This document shows, in pieces, positions 37,853-47,473 of a stretch of DNA of 63,128 bases; position 1 is the first letter of the stretch; the number at the start of each line of letters is the position of its first letter. The notes under the pieces were generated by a model. The model worked only from the letters and a program-made list of their open reading frames with translations. It was not told the DNA's origin and searched no databases. The stretch lies in NCBI GenBank assembly GCA_945861565.1, contig CAMAUY010000020.1:1-63128 (forward strand). Direction: 5' to 3'. The stretch is from Akkermansia muciniphila (GTDB taxonomy: Bacteria; Verrucomicrobiota; Verrucomicrobiia; Limisphaerales; UBA9464). Both the position numbers and the translations under genes were made by a program.

Positions 37853-39703
37853 TTAATTCAGCAACAACCGCCATAGCTCAACGCCCGATCCAAAGTAAAC
37901 GGCTCCCGATTCGATGGCGAACCCGCAGTCGATGCGATGGGGAGCGGAGCCCAGTTCCGTGACTTTTCCGTCGCGAGGATTCACGGCGTACACCGAGCGG
38001 GTGGTTAATCCGATGAGTCGATCTCCGTACGCGCCCAGAGAGATCTCGACCTGCGTGCCGGGCAGGGTGTTGGTCGCCACAACGCTCATCGTTTCGGGAT
38101 CAAACGTAAACAGTTTGTCGCCCACCGTGGTGAGGACGTTGCCTCCCGCCGTGGCCGTCGCCGGATAGTTCCGCGCTCCCGGGGCCAGGGAGGCTTCGAA
38201 GACCTTGCGGCGACTCCGGGGATCGAAGGCGAAAAACCTTGCCTCCTTCTCCATCGATCGACTTCCGCCACCGCCGTAGTTGCCACTCCCCCCGAAGATC
38301 AAGCCGCTCTTCGGTTCCCACGCCAGAGAAACAATGCTCTGATTCGTCACCACATGGCGGTAGTTCTCGATCGTCTTGTTCTGTTTTGGATCCCAGACGC
38401 CCAGTCCTCCCCCGAGTTCTCCATAGGGCGGTTCGCTTCCAATGTATATCAAACCCTCGGGTCCCTGAATCATGGCGCGAGGGCGCAGGTGACCGTCCCC
38501 CACGCCACCGAAGGAAACCGGGTTGGAGTCAGGGGTCGCGCCGAATCTCCAGAATGCCTTGGCCGGGTCGTACAAGTTCATGATCGATCCGCCATAATAA
38601 CACATATAGAGCTTGTCCCTATGTTCCATCATAGAATACACCTCGCCTCCCGGCATGGGGCCGAGATGTTCGGTCCGTCCAGCCCGCGGATCATATCGAA
38701 AAACTTCCAGCGGCATCGCAGTGCTGCCGTAGACGCATCCGCGAGGTCCGTTTCCGACCATGAAAATCCGATCGCCCGTGCCTGCATATTGAAAGCGACG
38801 CTCCACCACGATGCCAGTGCGGGAATCTCTGAGAGAGAATCTGCCTCGCTCGAACGACGTCACCTGCCGTCCATCTCGCAGAGTCATGGGAGGACGTTCC
38901 GGAGCGGTCTGAACCCGGGTGGCGATCTCGTCGTCCAGGCGCATTAGATTGGTGCCGAACTCGGCGTAGACTTGTCCGTCGCCGCGACGGGAGACACCGA
39001 CGGTACCCCAACCCGGCGCGCCTCGCAGCCCGTCTGGAAGCAGACTGCGATGGGTTTTCGTGGCCGGATCGAACACAACGAGGTCACCGCGTTGGGTCCC
39101 GATCCCGACATACACCTTTCCGTTGGGTCCCACGGCAAGACTGCGCGCATACATTTCAGTCGGATGCATGCGTCCGAGGTCCTCCATCGCGCCCGACTTG
39201 GGGTTGAATCGAACCAATTTGGCCTGGGGATACGTGCAGGCGTATAACCAGTCATCCTTTCCCATATCGTATTGCCAAAGGTAATCCTCGGTCTGGGACG
39301 GTCTTCCGACGACTTCGATCCCTCGCTCAGGATGGCTGGGATCGAAGCGAAGGATTAAGGCTCCATCCCAGGTCCCGAGATAGATCCGTTGATCCGGCCC
39401 TGCCACCAGCGCCCACGCACCGGGTCCCTCGGGGGCGTTGAACTGCCTCGCCTCCCCATTTTCAGGATCAACCTGGACCAGAAACAGTTTTCCGCTGAGT
39501 TGATTGAAGTTAAAGAAAAGCGCCTCACCCCCGCGCCCGTTGGGTCCCACGATACAGCCCATCAATCCCCCCACCCGCACCGGAATTCCCAGGGACTCAA
39601 ACCGAGGGGCCTCCGCAAGCCCGGAACACGCAGCCATGCCGAGCGCGACCCACCAAGCGCAGAACGAGCATAAGAGGCAGGGCTGATTCATGATCGGAAG
39701 CAT
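37853..39703 (-). CDS. Secreted beta-propeller protein, first gene of the eight-gene operon
   Basis: This 616-residue protein has a signal peptide or lipoprotein signal ([15 protein letters not shown]; the Cys after MAA could be lipidated). The rest consists of repeated blades such as [36 protein letters not shown] and [13 protein letters not shown], resembling NHL/SMP-30-like or quinoprotein-like propellers. No catalytic residue can be assigned. Two starts are possible (39703 or 39691). The 236 bases upstream contain no gene and should hold the operon promoter; they include a GTCAGG...CCTGAC hairpin near 39846. Confidence 0.75.
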   Translation of the reverse strand: MLPIMNQPCLLCSFCAWWVALGMAACSGLAEAPRFESLGIPVRVGGLMGCIVGPNGRGGEALFFNFNQLSGKLFLVQVDPENGEARQFNAPEGPGAWALVAGPDQRIYLGTWDGALILRFDPSHPERGIEVVGRPSQTEDYLWQYDMGKDDWLYACTYPQAKLVRFNPKSGAMEDLGRMHPTEMYARSLAVGPNGKVYVGIGTQRGDLVVFDPATKTHRSLLPDGLRGAPGWGTVGVSRRGDGQVYAEFGTNLMRLDDEIATRVQTAPERPPMTLRDGRQVTSFERGRFSLRDSRTGIVVERRFQYAGTGDRIFMVGNGPRGCVYGSTAMPLEVFRYDPRAGRTEHLGPMPGGEVYSMMEHRDKLYMCYYGGSIMNLYDPAKAFWRFGATPDSNPVSFGGVGDGHLRPRAMIQGPEGLIYIGSEPPYGELGGGLGVWDPKQNKTIENYRHVVTNQSIVSLAWEPKSGLIFGGSGNYGGGGSRSMEKEARFFAFDPRSRRKVFEASLAPGARNYPATATAGGNVLTTVGDKLFTFDPETMSVVATNTLPGTQVEISLGAYGDRLIGLTTRSVYAVNPRDGKVTELGSAPHRIDCGFAIESGAVYFGSGVELWRLLLN

Positions 39704-39939
39704 GAATAGCGCACGAGAGCCCGTCGAGTCGGATCCTGGGCTATCCTAATTCCTGCTCTCTTCGCGGCTTCGCGACTTCGCGCGAGTATTCGGCTCCGCA
39801 GACAACGACTGGAGTACGACTGATGCGGTGAGCCACTTCTGGGGGTCAGGTCTCCGGCCTGACAGTTCGGGGCTGCTCTGCAGCCACGTTCCTTTGCTAC
39901 TGACTTTCATTGGGTTAGCCCCCGGGACCTCCATTGCGC

Positions 39940-40305
39940 CTACGGGGGCGTGAACAACTCAACCGCATGGCCGTCAGGATCACGAACAAACACCTGCCAG
40001 GCACCGTCCGGGCGATGCTTCCGTGGATTAAAGTCCGCGCCGACCTTGCGAAAATATTGCTCCCACGAATCCAGTTCATCGACTCGAAGCGCGAAATGAT
40101 TGCTGCGATTGCCTGAAGAGACGGGATCTCCGCGCTCGCCGATCAGATGCAACTCTTGATTAACGCCGAGGCGAAACCACGCGCCGGGAAAACTGAAGGC
40201 CGGACGGGGCATCGGCTCAAGTAACAAGACGTTCCGATAGAATTCGCAACTTTTCTCCACATCCGCCACGTGCAGGGCGACATGATTCAATTCACAGATC
40301 TTCAT
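39940..40305 (-). CDS. VOC (glyoxalase-fold) protein
   Basis: This 121-residue vicinal oxygen chelate protein contains ELNHVALHVADVEKSCEFY, then SNHFALRVDELDSWEQY, and VFVRDPDGHAVELF, the two beta-alpha-beta-beta-beta halves with metal-binding His and Glu positions. The family includes glyoxalase I, dioxygenases and resistance proteins; the reaction cannot be told. ATG 40305 is chosen because homology begins right there; the start at 40341 would overlap the previous gene. It is 23 bases downstream of a Gfo/Idh/MocA gene, with which it probably shares a transcript. Confidence 0.85.
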   Translation of the reverse strand: MKICELNHVALHVADVEKSCEFYRNVLLLEPMPRPAFSFPGAWFRLGVNQELHLIGERGDPVSSGNRSNHFALRVDELDSWEQYFRKVGADFNPRKHRPDGAWQVFVRDPDGHAVELFTPP

Positions 40306-40328
40306 GCTGAACCATCGGTGAGTTTGCC

Positions 40329-41705
40329 CTACAATTTCCAACCCTGCCGATACGCCGGATTGACGTACTCATTGGCGGCATTGTTATTCGTGAAGCGCGC
40401 CGCGTTTTCATCCCACTTGAGCGTTTGACCCGGGAAACGAAGGGCGATGAGACCCAGTAGGGCGACTTGAGTCAGCGGACCCCCGTAGTCGAAATTGGAC
40501 CCGGCCTTGCGCCCCGTCCGAATTGCGTCCGCCCAATCCCAGGCATGGCCCTTGATGCGTGTGATTTTTTGCGCGGGGGCATTCTTCCCGGAGTACTGCT
40601 CCATGAGATCATCCGGAACGAGGTGGCAGCCGCCGCCCCCATGCGAACCGTGGACAATCATGCCCTTGTCGCCGATCAGAATTGCCCCGGTGCCGGGAAT
40701 TTTCTCATCGGCCGGAAAATCCTTGGGTTTGGGAATGGTATGGTTGCCATCATACCAGACCAATTGGACCGGGCCGCGCGTGTTCTTGGCCGGAAATTCA
40801 AAGGTGATCTTCGTCGCGGAGGGGTACGCTAGCCCCTGCAGCGCGGGATTATAGTCGGTCACCTCCGCGTTCACGGTGGCGGGCGCATCGAGATCCAAGG
40901 CCCAAAAAGAAGGGTCCACGACATGGCAAATCCAGTCGCCGATCGCGCCCCCGCCGAAGGGCATCCAACCGCGCCAATTCCACGGTACCCAAAGAGGCGA
41001 GTAGGATCGGAACGTTGCCGGACCCAGCCAGAGATCGTAGTCGAGCCCTTTGGGCACCTCGTGATGTTGATCCACTTTCGCGAGATTCGGGATCTGACAA
41101 TAGACATTCTTGAACGCATCGCATCCCGCATGAATGGTGTGGACTTGCCCAACGGCACCGGCCCAAACCCACTCGCACAGTCGGCGAATCGTGTCACTGG
41201 CGTGCCCTTGGTTGCCCAGTTGGGTGACAACCTTGTATTGATGCGCGGCCGCCTTAAGCTCGCGCACTTCGTGGACCGAGTGGGCGAGCGGTTTTTCACA
41301 ATAAACATGCTTGCCGCGCCGCATGGCCTCCATGGCGATGACGGCATGGGTGTGATCCGGCGTGCCGATAATCACGCCGTCAATCTCCTTGCCCAACTTG
41401 TCGAGCATCACCCGATAGTCGGTGAATCGTTTGGCGTTCGGATACTTGGCAAATTCTTTGGCAGCGTAGTTTTCATCCACGTCACACAACGCGACAATAT
41501 TGTGGCCCAACCCCGCCACTTCGTCCACGTCGCTTCCGCCCCGGCTGCCGATGCCGATACCCGCCACGTTGAGCTTCGCGTTGGGCGAGGAATTTTCCGC
41601 CCCGCTCACCAGGCTTCCGGGTAGGATGTTGAACAGGGCCACACCCAGGCCGGTGCCGGAGAGAAACTGCCTGCGGTCGATCGGGTTGGAATTTCGCTTT
41701 TTCAT
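40329..41705 (-). CDS. Gfo/Idh/MocA oxidoreductase, Tat-exported
   Basis: This 458-residue protein has a Tat-like signal (DRRQFLSGTGLGVALFNIL). Then come the Rossmann loop VAGIGIGSRGGSD, ALCDVDENYAAKEF and the catalytic CEKPLAHS. The C-terminal half has WNWRGWMPFGGGAIGDWICHVVDP, which is typical of the exported branch. I chose ATG 41705; a start at 41738 gives 11 more residues. It shares architecture with 21295-22662 and 25147-26523. The VOC gene follows closely, and a pseudopilin gene precedes it by 60 bases on the same strand. Confidence 0.9.
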   Translation of the reverse strand: MKKRNSNPIDRRQFLSGTGLGVALFNILPGSLVSGAENSSPNAKLNVAGIGIGSRGGSDVDEVAGLGHNIVALCDVDENYAAKEFAKYPNAKRFTDYRVMLDKLGKEIDGVIIGTPDHTHAVIAMEAMRRGKHVYCEKPLAHSVHEVRELKAAAHQYKVVTQLGNQGHASDTIRRLCEWVWAGAVGQVHTIHAGCDAFKNVYCQIPNLAKVDQHHEVPKGLDYDLWLGPATFRSYSPLWVPWNWRGWMPFGGGAIGDWICHVVDPSFWALDLDAPATVNAEVTDYNPALQGLAYPSATKITFEFPAKNTRGPVQLVWYDGNHTIPKPKDFPADEKIPGTGAILIGDKGMIVHGSHGGGGCHLVPDDLMEQYSGKNAPAQKITRIKGHAWDWADAIRTGRKAGSNFDYGGPLTQVALLGLIALRFPGQTLKWDENAARFTNNNAANEYVNPAYRQGWKL

Positions 41706-41765
41706 AATGTGACGGATACGGATTTGGTTTCGTTCCACGGCGGTTCGGTCCGTGCAAAGGGTTCA

Positions 41766-42626
41766 CTACATTTTGCGTGTGCAGCGTTCTTGCAACCAGA
41801 CGGTGTCTCGATTGTTCGGTGACGGAACATCCGTTTGCAAACTACCGTTCTTGATAATGGCGCGGGTGGTACGCGGGTCCAGCCACCGTTTGATCTCGGA
41901 GTGACCGTCGGCAAACGAAAGTCCCCCGGCCTTGTTGTGATAGCTAGCCGGCCAGTCCACAATGCGCGTCACCTCCGGCTTCTCCGGGTAGCCGGTCATG
42001 TCGGTCACGAAGGAGCCGTCATTGATCGCATCCTCCCGCACGTCGATGAACACCCAGGTGTTGGCGGGACCGGGATTGAGCATGTCGCCCAGGCGCGTAT
42101 AGACTTTCCATTCGGGACCCGACCAAGTCCCGTGGGTCCCGCTGTAGCCGCCCACCCACATGTTCATCATGAAGCTGCGCACGCGCGGCAGCTGTCGGCT
42201 GGCCACTTTAACCGACGCCTGGTCCGCTGGACATTTCCAGATGCCGGCTGAGTTACCACAATAGGGCCACAGCGGACTTTTCTTGAGATCTCTTTCCACG
42301 TCCCAGTTGGAGGAGTTCCCTGGGCTTAAATCCATCAAGCCTTGCACCCACGCATTGGGGCCATACGCGTCCGGAATACGGTCGCGATTGTCTTCGGCGT
42401 ACATGCGCCACGCCAGAGTCAGCCCCCGATGATTATTGAGGCATTGGATCCCCTGCGCCTTGGCTTTCGCCTTGCCCAAAGCCGGCAGTAACATCCCGGC
42501 CAGGATGGCAATGATGGCGATGACCACTAAGAGTTCGATCAACGTGAAGGCGCCGTGCCGACAAGGCGCGGATGGCAATACACAAGTCCGAGTTCCCTGA
42601 AAGTGCGTTTTCGAAGATCCACTCAT
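41766..42626 (-). CDS. Pseudopilin-like protein, H-X9-DG type
   Basis: This is a protein of about 286 residues (300 if the start is 42668). After a 26-residue basic leader comes [19 protein letters not shown], with Ala before the cleavage site. The soluble domain contains LTLAWRMYAEDNRDRIPDAY, then GIWKCPADQ, and HNKAGGLSFADGHSEIKRW, an exact H-X9-DG motif. It ends in a VWLQERCTRKM-like tail. It is a clear paralogue of 5767-6606, sharing PLWPYCGNS and IKRW. Confidence 0.82.
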   Translation of the reverse strand: MSGSSKTHFQGTRTCVLPSAPCRHGAFTLIELLVVIAIIAILAGMLLPALGKAKAKAQGIQCLNNHRGLTLAWRMYAEDNRDRIPDAYGPNAWVQGLMDLSPGNSSNWDVERDLKKSPLWPYCGNSAGIWKCPADQASVKVASRQLPRVRSFMMNMWVGGYSGTHGTWSGPEWKVYTRLGDMLNPGPANTWVFIDVREDAINDGSFVTDMTGYPEKPEVTRIVDWPASYHNKAGGLSFADGHSEIKRWLDPRTTRAIIKNGSLQTDVPSPNNRDTVWLQERCTRKM

Positions 42627-42806
42627 GGGCAAAGGGACAGTTTGATTTGTGGGGCATCTTGCACTCATTTCTCAACGGCGGCAATTGGCTTGTTTGCTTT
42701 CGCTGGCGAATATCGCAGACCCTAATCGAGTGAACCACCCCCCTCTCCTCCATTCCAAGTGGGAGTGAGAATAAAGGGACAGGTCATTGATTAAACACCT
42801 CTACAC

Positions 42807-42834
42807 ATAAAATGTCCCGGTCGGGACATTTTAT
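42807..42834. repeat. Perfect 13 bp inverted repeat in a 380 bp gene-free gap
   Basis: ATAAAATGTCCCG at 42807-42819 is followed, after two bases, by its exact complement at 42822-42834. The gap 42627-43006 otherwise holds no gene. A motif AATAAAGGGACAGGTCA at 42770-42786 recurs with one change at 57449-57465, beside another repeat. This could be a transposon-end remnant, an operator or, less likely, a terminator. Confidence 0.7.
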
Positions 42835-43006
42835 CCGTAGATGAATCAATTGGACGCGAGACAGCTGCAAAGGCTTGGATTTGCTCGTGGCGGGACCGCC
42901 CAGTGGTGACAACATTCGAATCCAAATTCCACGGGTTCCGCCTTGAACTGCCCGTTCCGTTCGGACACGGTCACACCACGCTACCGACCAACTCGGACTA
43001 TCCACG

Positions 43007-43747
43007 ATGAGAAAGGCGCGCTCTCCGTATCGAACCGCTTTCACGCTCATCGAACTCCTGGTTGTAATCGCGATTATTGCGATCCTGGCAGGCATGCTTC
43101 TCCCGGCGCTTTCGCGGGCCAAGGCGAAGGCGCAGACCACGCGCTGCCTCGCAAATCAAAAGCAAATCTCGATCGGCTATTTTCTTTACACCCAGGACTA
43201 CCAGGATGTTTACCCGCAACAGCTCGGTTGGGCCGCTGGCGGCGGGCGACAAGGGACGAACGCCACCAAGGTTACCCCGGATGTGCTCGCATCCTTTGGG
43301 CGCTCGGTTACCGAGTCAAACCGCCCGCTCAATCGCTACGTTGGGAACGTCGAGGTGTTTCACTGTCCTTCGGATCGAGGCGACACGCTGTACAACGCAA
43401 AGAACTGCTGGCTCGAGTACGGCAACAGCTACCACCCGCAGTATCGTAACGACAGCTTCCGGGTGAAGTTGGTCTGCGGGGACCCCGCATTTCCCCGCGG
43501 CAGCTACAATTGGACTTCGATCAAGGGCTCGGAAGTGGCGATCAGTCCCTCCAATAAGATCATTCAGGGCGATTGGAACTGGCCCGCCAATCGTCCCGAA
43601 GACGTGCGGACTGCCTGGCATGCCTACAAGGGCCAGACGCGTTACAATCTCATCTTCGGCGATGGCCATGGCGTTTTTTACAGGTTTCCGAAGGAGATGA
43701 GTGAGTGGGGAACCATCAAGCCGGATCCCGCCTTTCAGTGGTGGTGA
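43007..43747 (+). CDS. Pseudopilin-like protein, Trp-Trp C-terminal subfamily
   Basis: This 246-residue protein has a short leader ([11 protein letters not shown]), then [18 protein letters not shown]; the residue before cleavage is Ala. The soluble domain has [50 protein letters not shown] and H-X13-DG ([17 protein letters not shown]). It ends in PDPAFQWW. It is closely related to 11213-12073 and 52295-53068. It is the last gene before dnaE, 81 bases away, and appears monocistronic. Confidence 0.85.
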   Translation: MRKARSPYRTAFTLIELLVVIAIIAILAGMLLPALSRAKAKAQTTRCLANQKQISIGYFLYTQDYQDVYPQQLGWAAGGGRQGTNATKVTPDVLASFGRSVTESNRPLNRYVGNVEVFHCPSDRGDTLYNAKNCWLEYGNSYHPQYRNDSFRVKLVCGDPAFPRGSYNWTSIKGSEVAISPSNKIIQGDWNWPANRPEDVRTAWHAYKGQTRYNLIFGDGHGVFYRFPKEMSEWGTIKPDPAFQWW

Positions 43748-43828
43748 GCTTTCAGCTAGTGAGCGTTGGAGCCAGCCGTCCGCTCTCTCCGCTTGCACCG
43801 GGGGCTGTCGCTCTCATAGTTCGCCTTC

Positions 43829-46800
43829 ATGGCGTCCGCCGATTTTGTCCATTTGCATGTCCACACCGAGTACTCGCTGCTCGATGCGGCCTGTCGCTTG
43901 GATCGCCTGATGGAAAAAGCGGCGACCCTGCAGTTGCCAGCTCTGGCGATCACCGACCATGGCAACATGTTTGGGGCCGTTGAATTCTACCAGGCCGCTC
44001 GCAAACACGGGGTTAAACCGATCCTTGGCTGCGAGGTGTACGTCGCGCCCGGAAGCCGCCTGGACAAGAAGCCCGGTGCCGGCATGCGCGACATTTATCA
44101 TCATCTCGTTCTGCTCGCCAAAAACGACATCGGCTATCGGAATCTCGTCAAGCTCGTGACGAGCGCCAACCTGGAGGGCTTCTACTACAAACCCCGGATC
44201 GACAAGGAAATCCTCGCCGCCTATTCCGAGGGTCTGATCGGTCTGTCGGGCTGCCTCGCCAGTGAAATTCCGGAGGCAATTCTTAAGGGCGACGAGGCGA
44301 AGGCCCGCGGTGCCATTGACTGGTTCAAGCAGGTGTTGGGGCCCGACAATTTTTACCTCGAACTTCAGAATCATGGCATCCCCGAGCAGGCTCGGGTGAA
44401 TCGCTCGCTCATTCCCTGGGCTCGGGAGTTCGGCCTCAAAACAGTCGCCTCCAATGATGTCCACTATGTCGAGCGCAGCCACTGGCGCGCCCATGACTGC
44501 CTGATTTGCATCGGTACTCAGGCCCTGTTGAGTGATAGCAAACGCATGCGGTACCAACCGGAGCAGTTCTACCTCCGCTCGGCCGACGAAATGAAGGCGC
44601 TTTTCAGCGAGGTTCCTGAAGCCGTGCTGAATACGGTCGAAGTTGCCGAGAAGTGTGCGGTTGAAATCCGGTTTGCCAAGGGGGCGGAGCACTATCCCAT
44701 GTTCCAACCGCCCGAAACCTGGACTCGCGAAGGATATTTGCGGAAGCTGCTCTGCGAAGGCCTGGTCACCCGGTATGGCATCACCGCGCATGTAGAGGGA
44801 TCCGAGATTCTCGTGGATCATGTCGCGGATCCGACTCGATTGCCCACGTTTACCGGAGGTCCGGACGCGCCCCGTGACCTCGAAGACCCCGCCGTGAAAG
44901 GCGCTGTGAGTCTGCTTCTCGACCGTTTGAAACTTGAGCTCGCGGTCATCGAGCAGACCGGCTACGTCAGCTATTTTCTCATCGTCGGTGATTTTGTCCG
45001 GTACGGCCGCAATGCTGGCATCGCCTGTGTCGCCCGCGGTTCCGCCGCCGGTTCGCTCGTCACCTATCTGCTCGAAATCGCCAACGTCGATCCGCTTCGT
45101 TACGGACTGCTTTTCGAACGGTTCCTAAACCCTGAACGCGTCAGCCCGCCGGATATCGACATCGATTTTGCGGACGATCGCCGGCAGGAGGTCATTGAAT
45201 ATGTCCGCAACAAATACGGACACGACGCCGTCGCTCAAATCATCACGTTCGGAACGTTGGGTCCGAAGTCGGTGATTCGCGACGTGGGCCGAGTCATGGG
45301 GCTGAGTTTCGGGGAATGCGACCGGCTCGCCAAGATGATCACCGACGTGAAGTGGTCGCTCGAAGACGCTCTGGCCAAGAATGCGCAGTTTAAGGAGGCC
45401 TACGATAATGAGGAGACAACCCGCGAGTTGGTCGACCACGCCCGTCTACTCGAGGAACAAGTGAGAAACGCCGGGGTCCATGCGGCGGGCGTGGTCATTG
45501 GCGCTCAACCGCTCGTCAACCTGCTTCCGCTCAAATTGGACGATGATGGAGGGATCGTCACCCAGTATGCGATGGGTCCCGTGGGCGATCTCGGCCTGTT
45601 GAAGATGGATTTTCTGGGGTTGAAAACCCTCACGGTGTTGCGGAATACCGTGGGATTGATCCGCAAGACACGCGCGATCGACATCGCGTTGGATGACCTT
45701 CCGCTGGACGACGCGAAGACCTTTGCCCTCTTGAATGACGCTCGGACCCTGGGTGTGTTCCAGTTGGAATCGGGCGGCATGCGGGACCTCTGCAAAAAAT
45801 TCCAGATCCAAAGTGTCGAGCATATCACGGCGCTCATTTCGCTTTATCGGCCGGGACCGATGGATCTGATTCCGGATTTTATTGAACGCCGGCATGGCCG
45901 TAAAGCCGTGGAATATTCCCACCCGCTGCTCGAGCCGGTGTCGCGGGAGACGTATGGTGTTCTCATCTATCAGGAGCAGGTGATGCAGGCGACGCAGGTT
46001 TTGGCGGGCTACACCCTCGGGGGTGCCGATCTGCTGCGCCGGGCGATGGGTAAGAAAAAGCCCGAGGAAATGGCAAAACAGCGGGAGTCGTTTGTTCGGG
46101 GCTGTGCGGAGAAGAACCAGATCCCTGCAGCGAAGGCGAACGAAGTGTTCGACCTGCTCGAGAAATTCGCCGGATACGGATTCAACAAATCGCACGCCGC
46201 CGCCTATGCGATCGTTGCCTACCAGACCGCCTACCTGAAGGCCAACTACCCGGTGGAATTTTTGTGTGCGATGATGACGAATGACCAGGGGGACCTGGCG
46301 AAGCTCGCTCAGTTCATTGCCGAGGCGAAGGAGTTCGGAATCGAGGTTTTTGGGCCCGACGTCAATGAGAGTGATGTGGCGTTTGCTCCGAGTCCGCAAA
46401 AAAAGGATGCGACGGGACTCTCCCCGATCCGGTTCGGACTCGCGGCGATCAAGGGCGTCGGCGGTATCGCGGTGGAAGGAATTCTGGGAGCCCGTGCCAA
46501 GGGCGGCCGCTTCCGCTCGCTCACGGATCTTTGTGAGCGGGTGGACTTGCGAACCATGAATCGCAAGGTGATCGAGTGTCTCATCCGGGCCGGCGCTTGC
46601 GATAGCCTCGGCGAAAATCGCGCGACGTCCTTTGCGCGAGTCGAGCGAGTTATGAGCCGCGCACAAAGTGCGGCGGCCGATCGGGCCCGCGGGCAAGTGT
46701 CCCTCTTTGAAGCCTTCGAAAGCCCGGCGAATGTCGAAGCAGGCCTCCCGCGAATCGCGGAATGGCCCGTCGCCGAGACGCTCGCCGCCGAAAAGGAATT

Positions 46801-47473
46801 GCTCGGCTTCTACGTGAGCGGCCATCCCCTGGAGCCCTTTGCTCATCTGCTCGAACGTTTTGCCACGCATTCCATCGCAGATCTGACCACGTTGCCCAAC
46901 CGCGCCATGACCCGCGTCGGTGGACTCATTGGGACCGTACAGCAGGGCGTCAGCAAGAAATCGGGGAAGCCGTATGCCATGGCGACGCTCGAGGACCTCA
47001 CCGGCTCCGTGCAAATGTTGGTGATGAACGAAGGCTACGACAGCTTCCGTTCGTTACTGGTCCCCAACGCGGCCGTTCTCGTGACTGCCGAGGTCAACAT
47101 GGGTGAGGATAAACCGAAGCTTTTCCCGCAGGAGATCTCACGCCTTGAAGACGCGCCACGCTCGCTGACTCGGAACGTCTACCTGCGGCTGAAGCATGAA
47201 CAACTGGATCGCGCGAAACTCGAGACCGCCCGTGCTCTGGCCGAAGCGCACCCAGGCCGAGTCCCCCTGTTTCTCAGCATCCGTATGCCCCACGGCCAGC
47301 GCGTGTTCATCGAACCCAATGATCGCTATCAGGTGAATGCCTCGGGGGAACTGGAGGCCGCTGCGAATGAAGTGTTTGGACCAGGCACCTATTACGCCAC
47401 GGGTGACAAATCACTCCCGGAACGAACTCAACGGCGCTGGGAAAAAAAGTCGGGTGGTGGAGACGACGAATGA
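43829..47473 (+). CDS. dnaE: DNA polymerase III subunit alpha
   Basis: This 1214-residue replicative polymerase is full length. The N-terminal PHP domain starts FVHLHVHTEYSLLDAACRLD. The palm contains ARGSAAGSLVTYLLEI and the catalytic acidic cluster PPDIDIDFADDRR around residue 442. Further on are VQNAGVHAAGVVI-like and RPGPMDLIPDFIERRHG motifs, then FAGYGFNKSHAAAYAIVAYQ. The tail has the helix-hairpin-helix and OB-fold region (VGGLIGTVQQGVSKKSGKPY). The stop overlaps the start of a glycosyltransferase gene (ATGA), so the two are co-translated. Confidence 0.97.
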   Translation: MASADFVHLHVHTEYSLLDAACRLDRLMEKAATLQLPALAITDHGNMFGAVEFYQAARKHGVKPILGCEVYVAPGSRLDKKPGAGMRDIYHHLVLLAKNDIGYRNLVKLVTSANLEGFYYKPRIDKEILAAYSEGLIGLSGCLASEIPEAILKGDEAKARGAIDWFKQVLGPDNFYLELQNHGIPEQARVNRSLIPWAREFGLKTVASNDVHYVERSHWRAHDCLICIGTQALLSDSKRMRYQPEQFYLRSADEMKALFSEVPEAVLNTVEVAEKCAVEIRFAKGAEHYPMFQPPETWTREGYLRKLLCEGLVTRYGITAHVEGSEILVDHVADPTRLPTFTGGPDAPRDLEDPAVKGAVSLLLDRLKLELAVIEQTGYVSYFLIVGDFVRYGRNAGIACVARGSAAGSLVTYLLEIANVDPLRYGLLFERFLNPERVSPPDIDIDFADDRRQEVIEYVRNKYGHDAVAQIITFGTLGPKSVIRDVGRVMGLSFGECDRLAKMITDVKWSLEDALAKNAQFKEAYDNEETTRELVDHARLLEEQVRNAGVHAAGVVIGAQPLVNLLPLKLDDDGGIVTQYAMGPVGDLGLLKMDFLGLKTLTVLRNTVGLIRKTRAIDIALDDLPLDDAKTFALLNDARTLGVFQLESGGMRDLCKKFQIQSVEHITALISLYRPGPMDLIPDFIERRHGRKAVEYSHPLLEPVSRETYGVLIYQEQVMQATQVLAGYTLGGADLLRRAMGKKKPEEMAKQRESFVRGCAEKNQIPAAKANEVFDLLEKFAGYGFNKSHAAAYAIVAYQTAYLKANYPVEFLCAMMTNDQGDLAKLAQFIAEAKEFGIEVFGPDVNESDVAFAPSPQKKDATGLSPIRFGLAAIKGVGGIAVEGILGARAKGGRFRSLTDLCERVDLRTMNRKVIECLIRAGACDSLGENRATSFARVERVMSRAQSAAADRARGQVSLFEAFESPANVEAGLPRIAEWPVAETLAAEKELLGFYVSGHPLEPFAHLLERFATHSIADLTTLPNRAMTRVGGLIGTVQQGVSKKSGKPYAMATLEDLTGSVQMLVMNEGYDSFRSLLVPNAAVLVTAEVNMGEDKPKLFPQEISRLEDAPRSLTRNVYLRLKHEQLDRAKLETARALAEAHPGRVPLFLSIRMPHGQRVFIEPNDRYQVNASGELEAAANEVFGPGTYYATGDKSLPERTQRRWEKKSGGGDDE

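Noticed and set aside
42807-42834. Palindrome considered as an intrinsic terminator
   Set aside because: The loop would be two bases and no proper T-run follows. No gene ends close by on either strand.
45446-47014. 522-codon open frame antisense to dnaE
   Set aside because: It lies entirely opposite the well-conserved polymerase gene, shows no recognisable domain and is expected from high GC codon usage.
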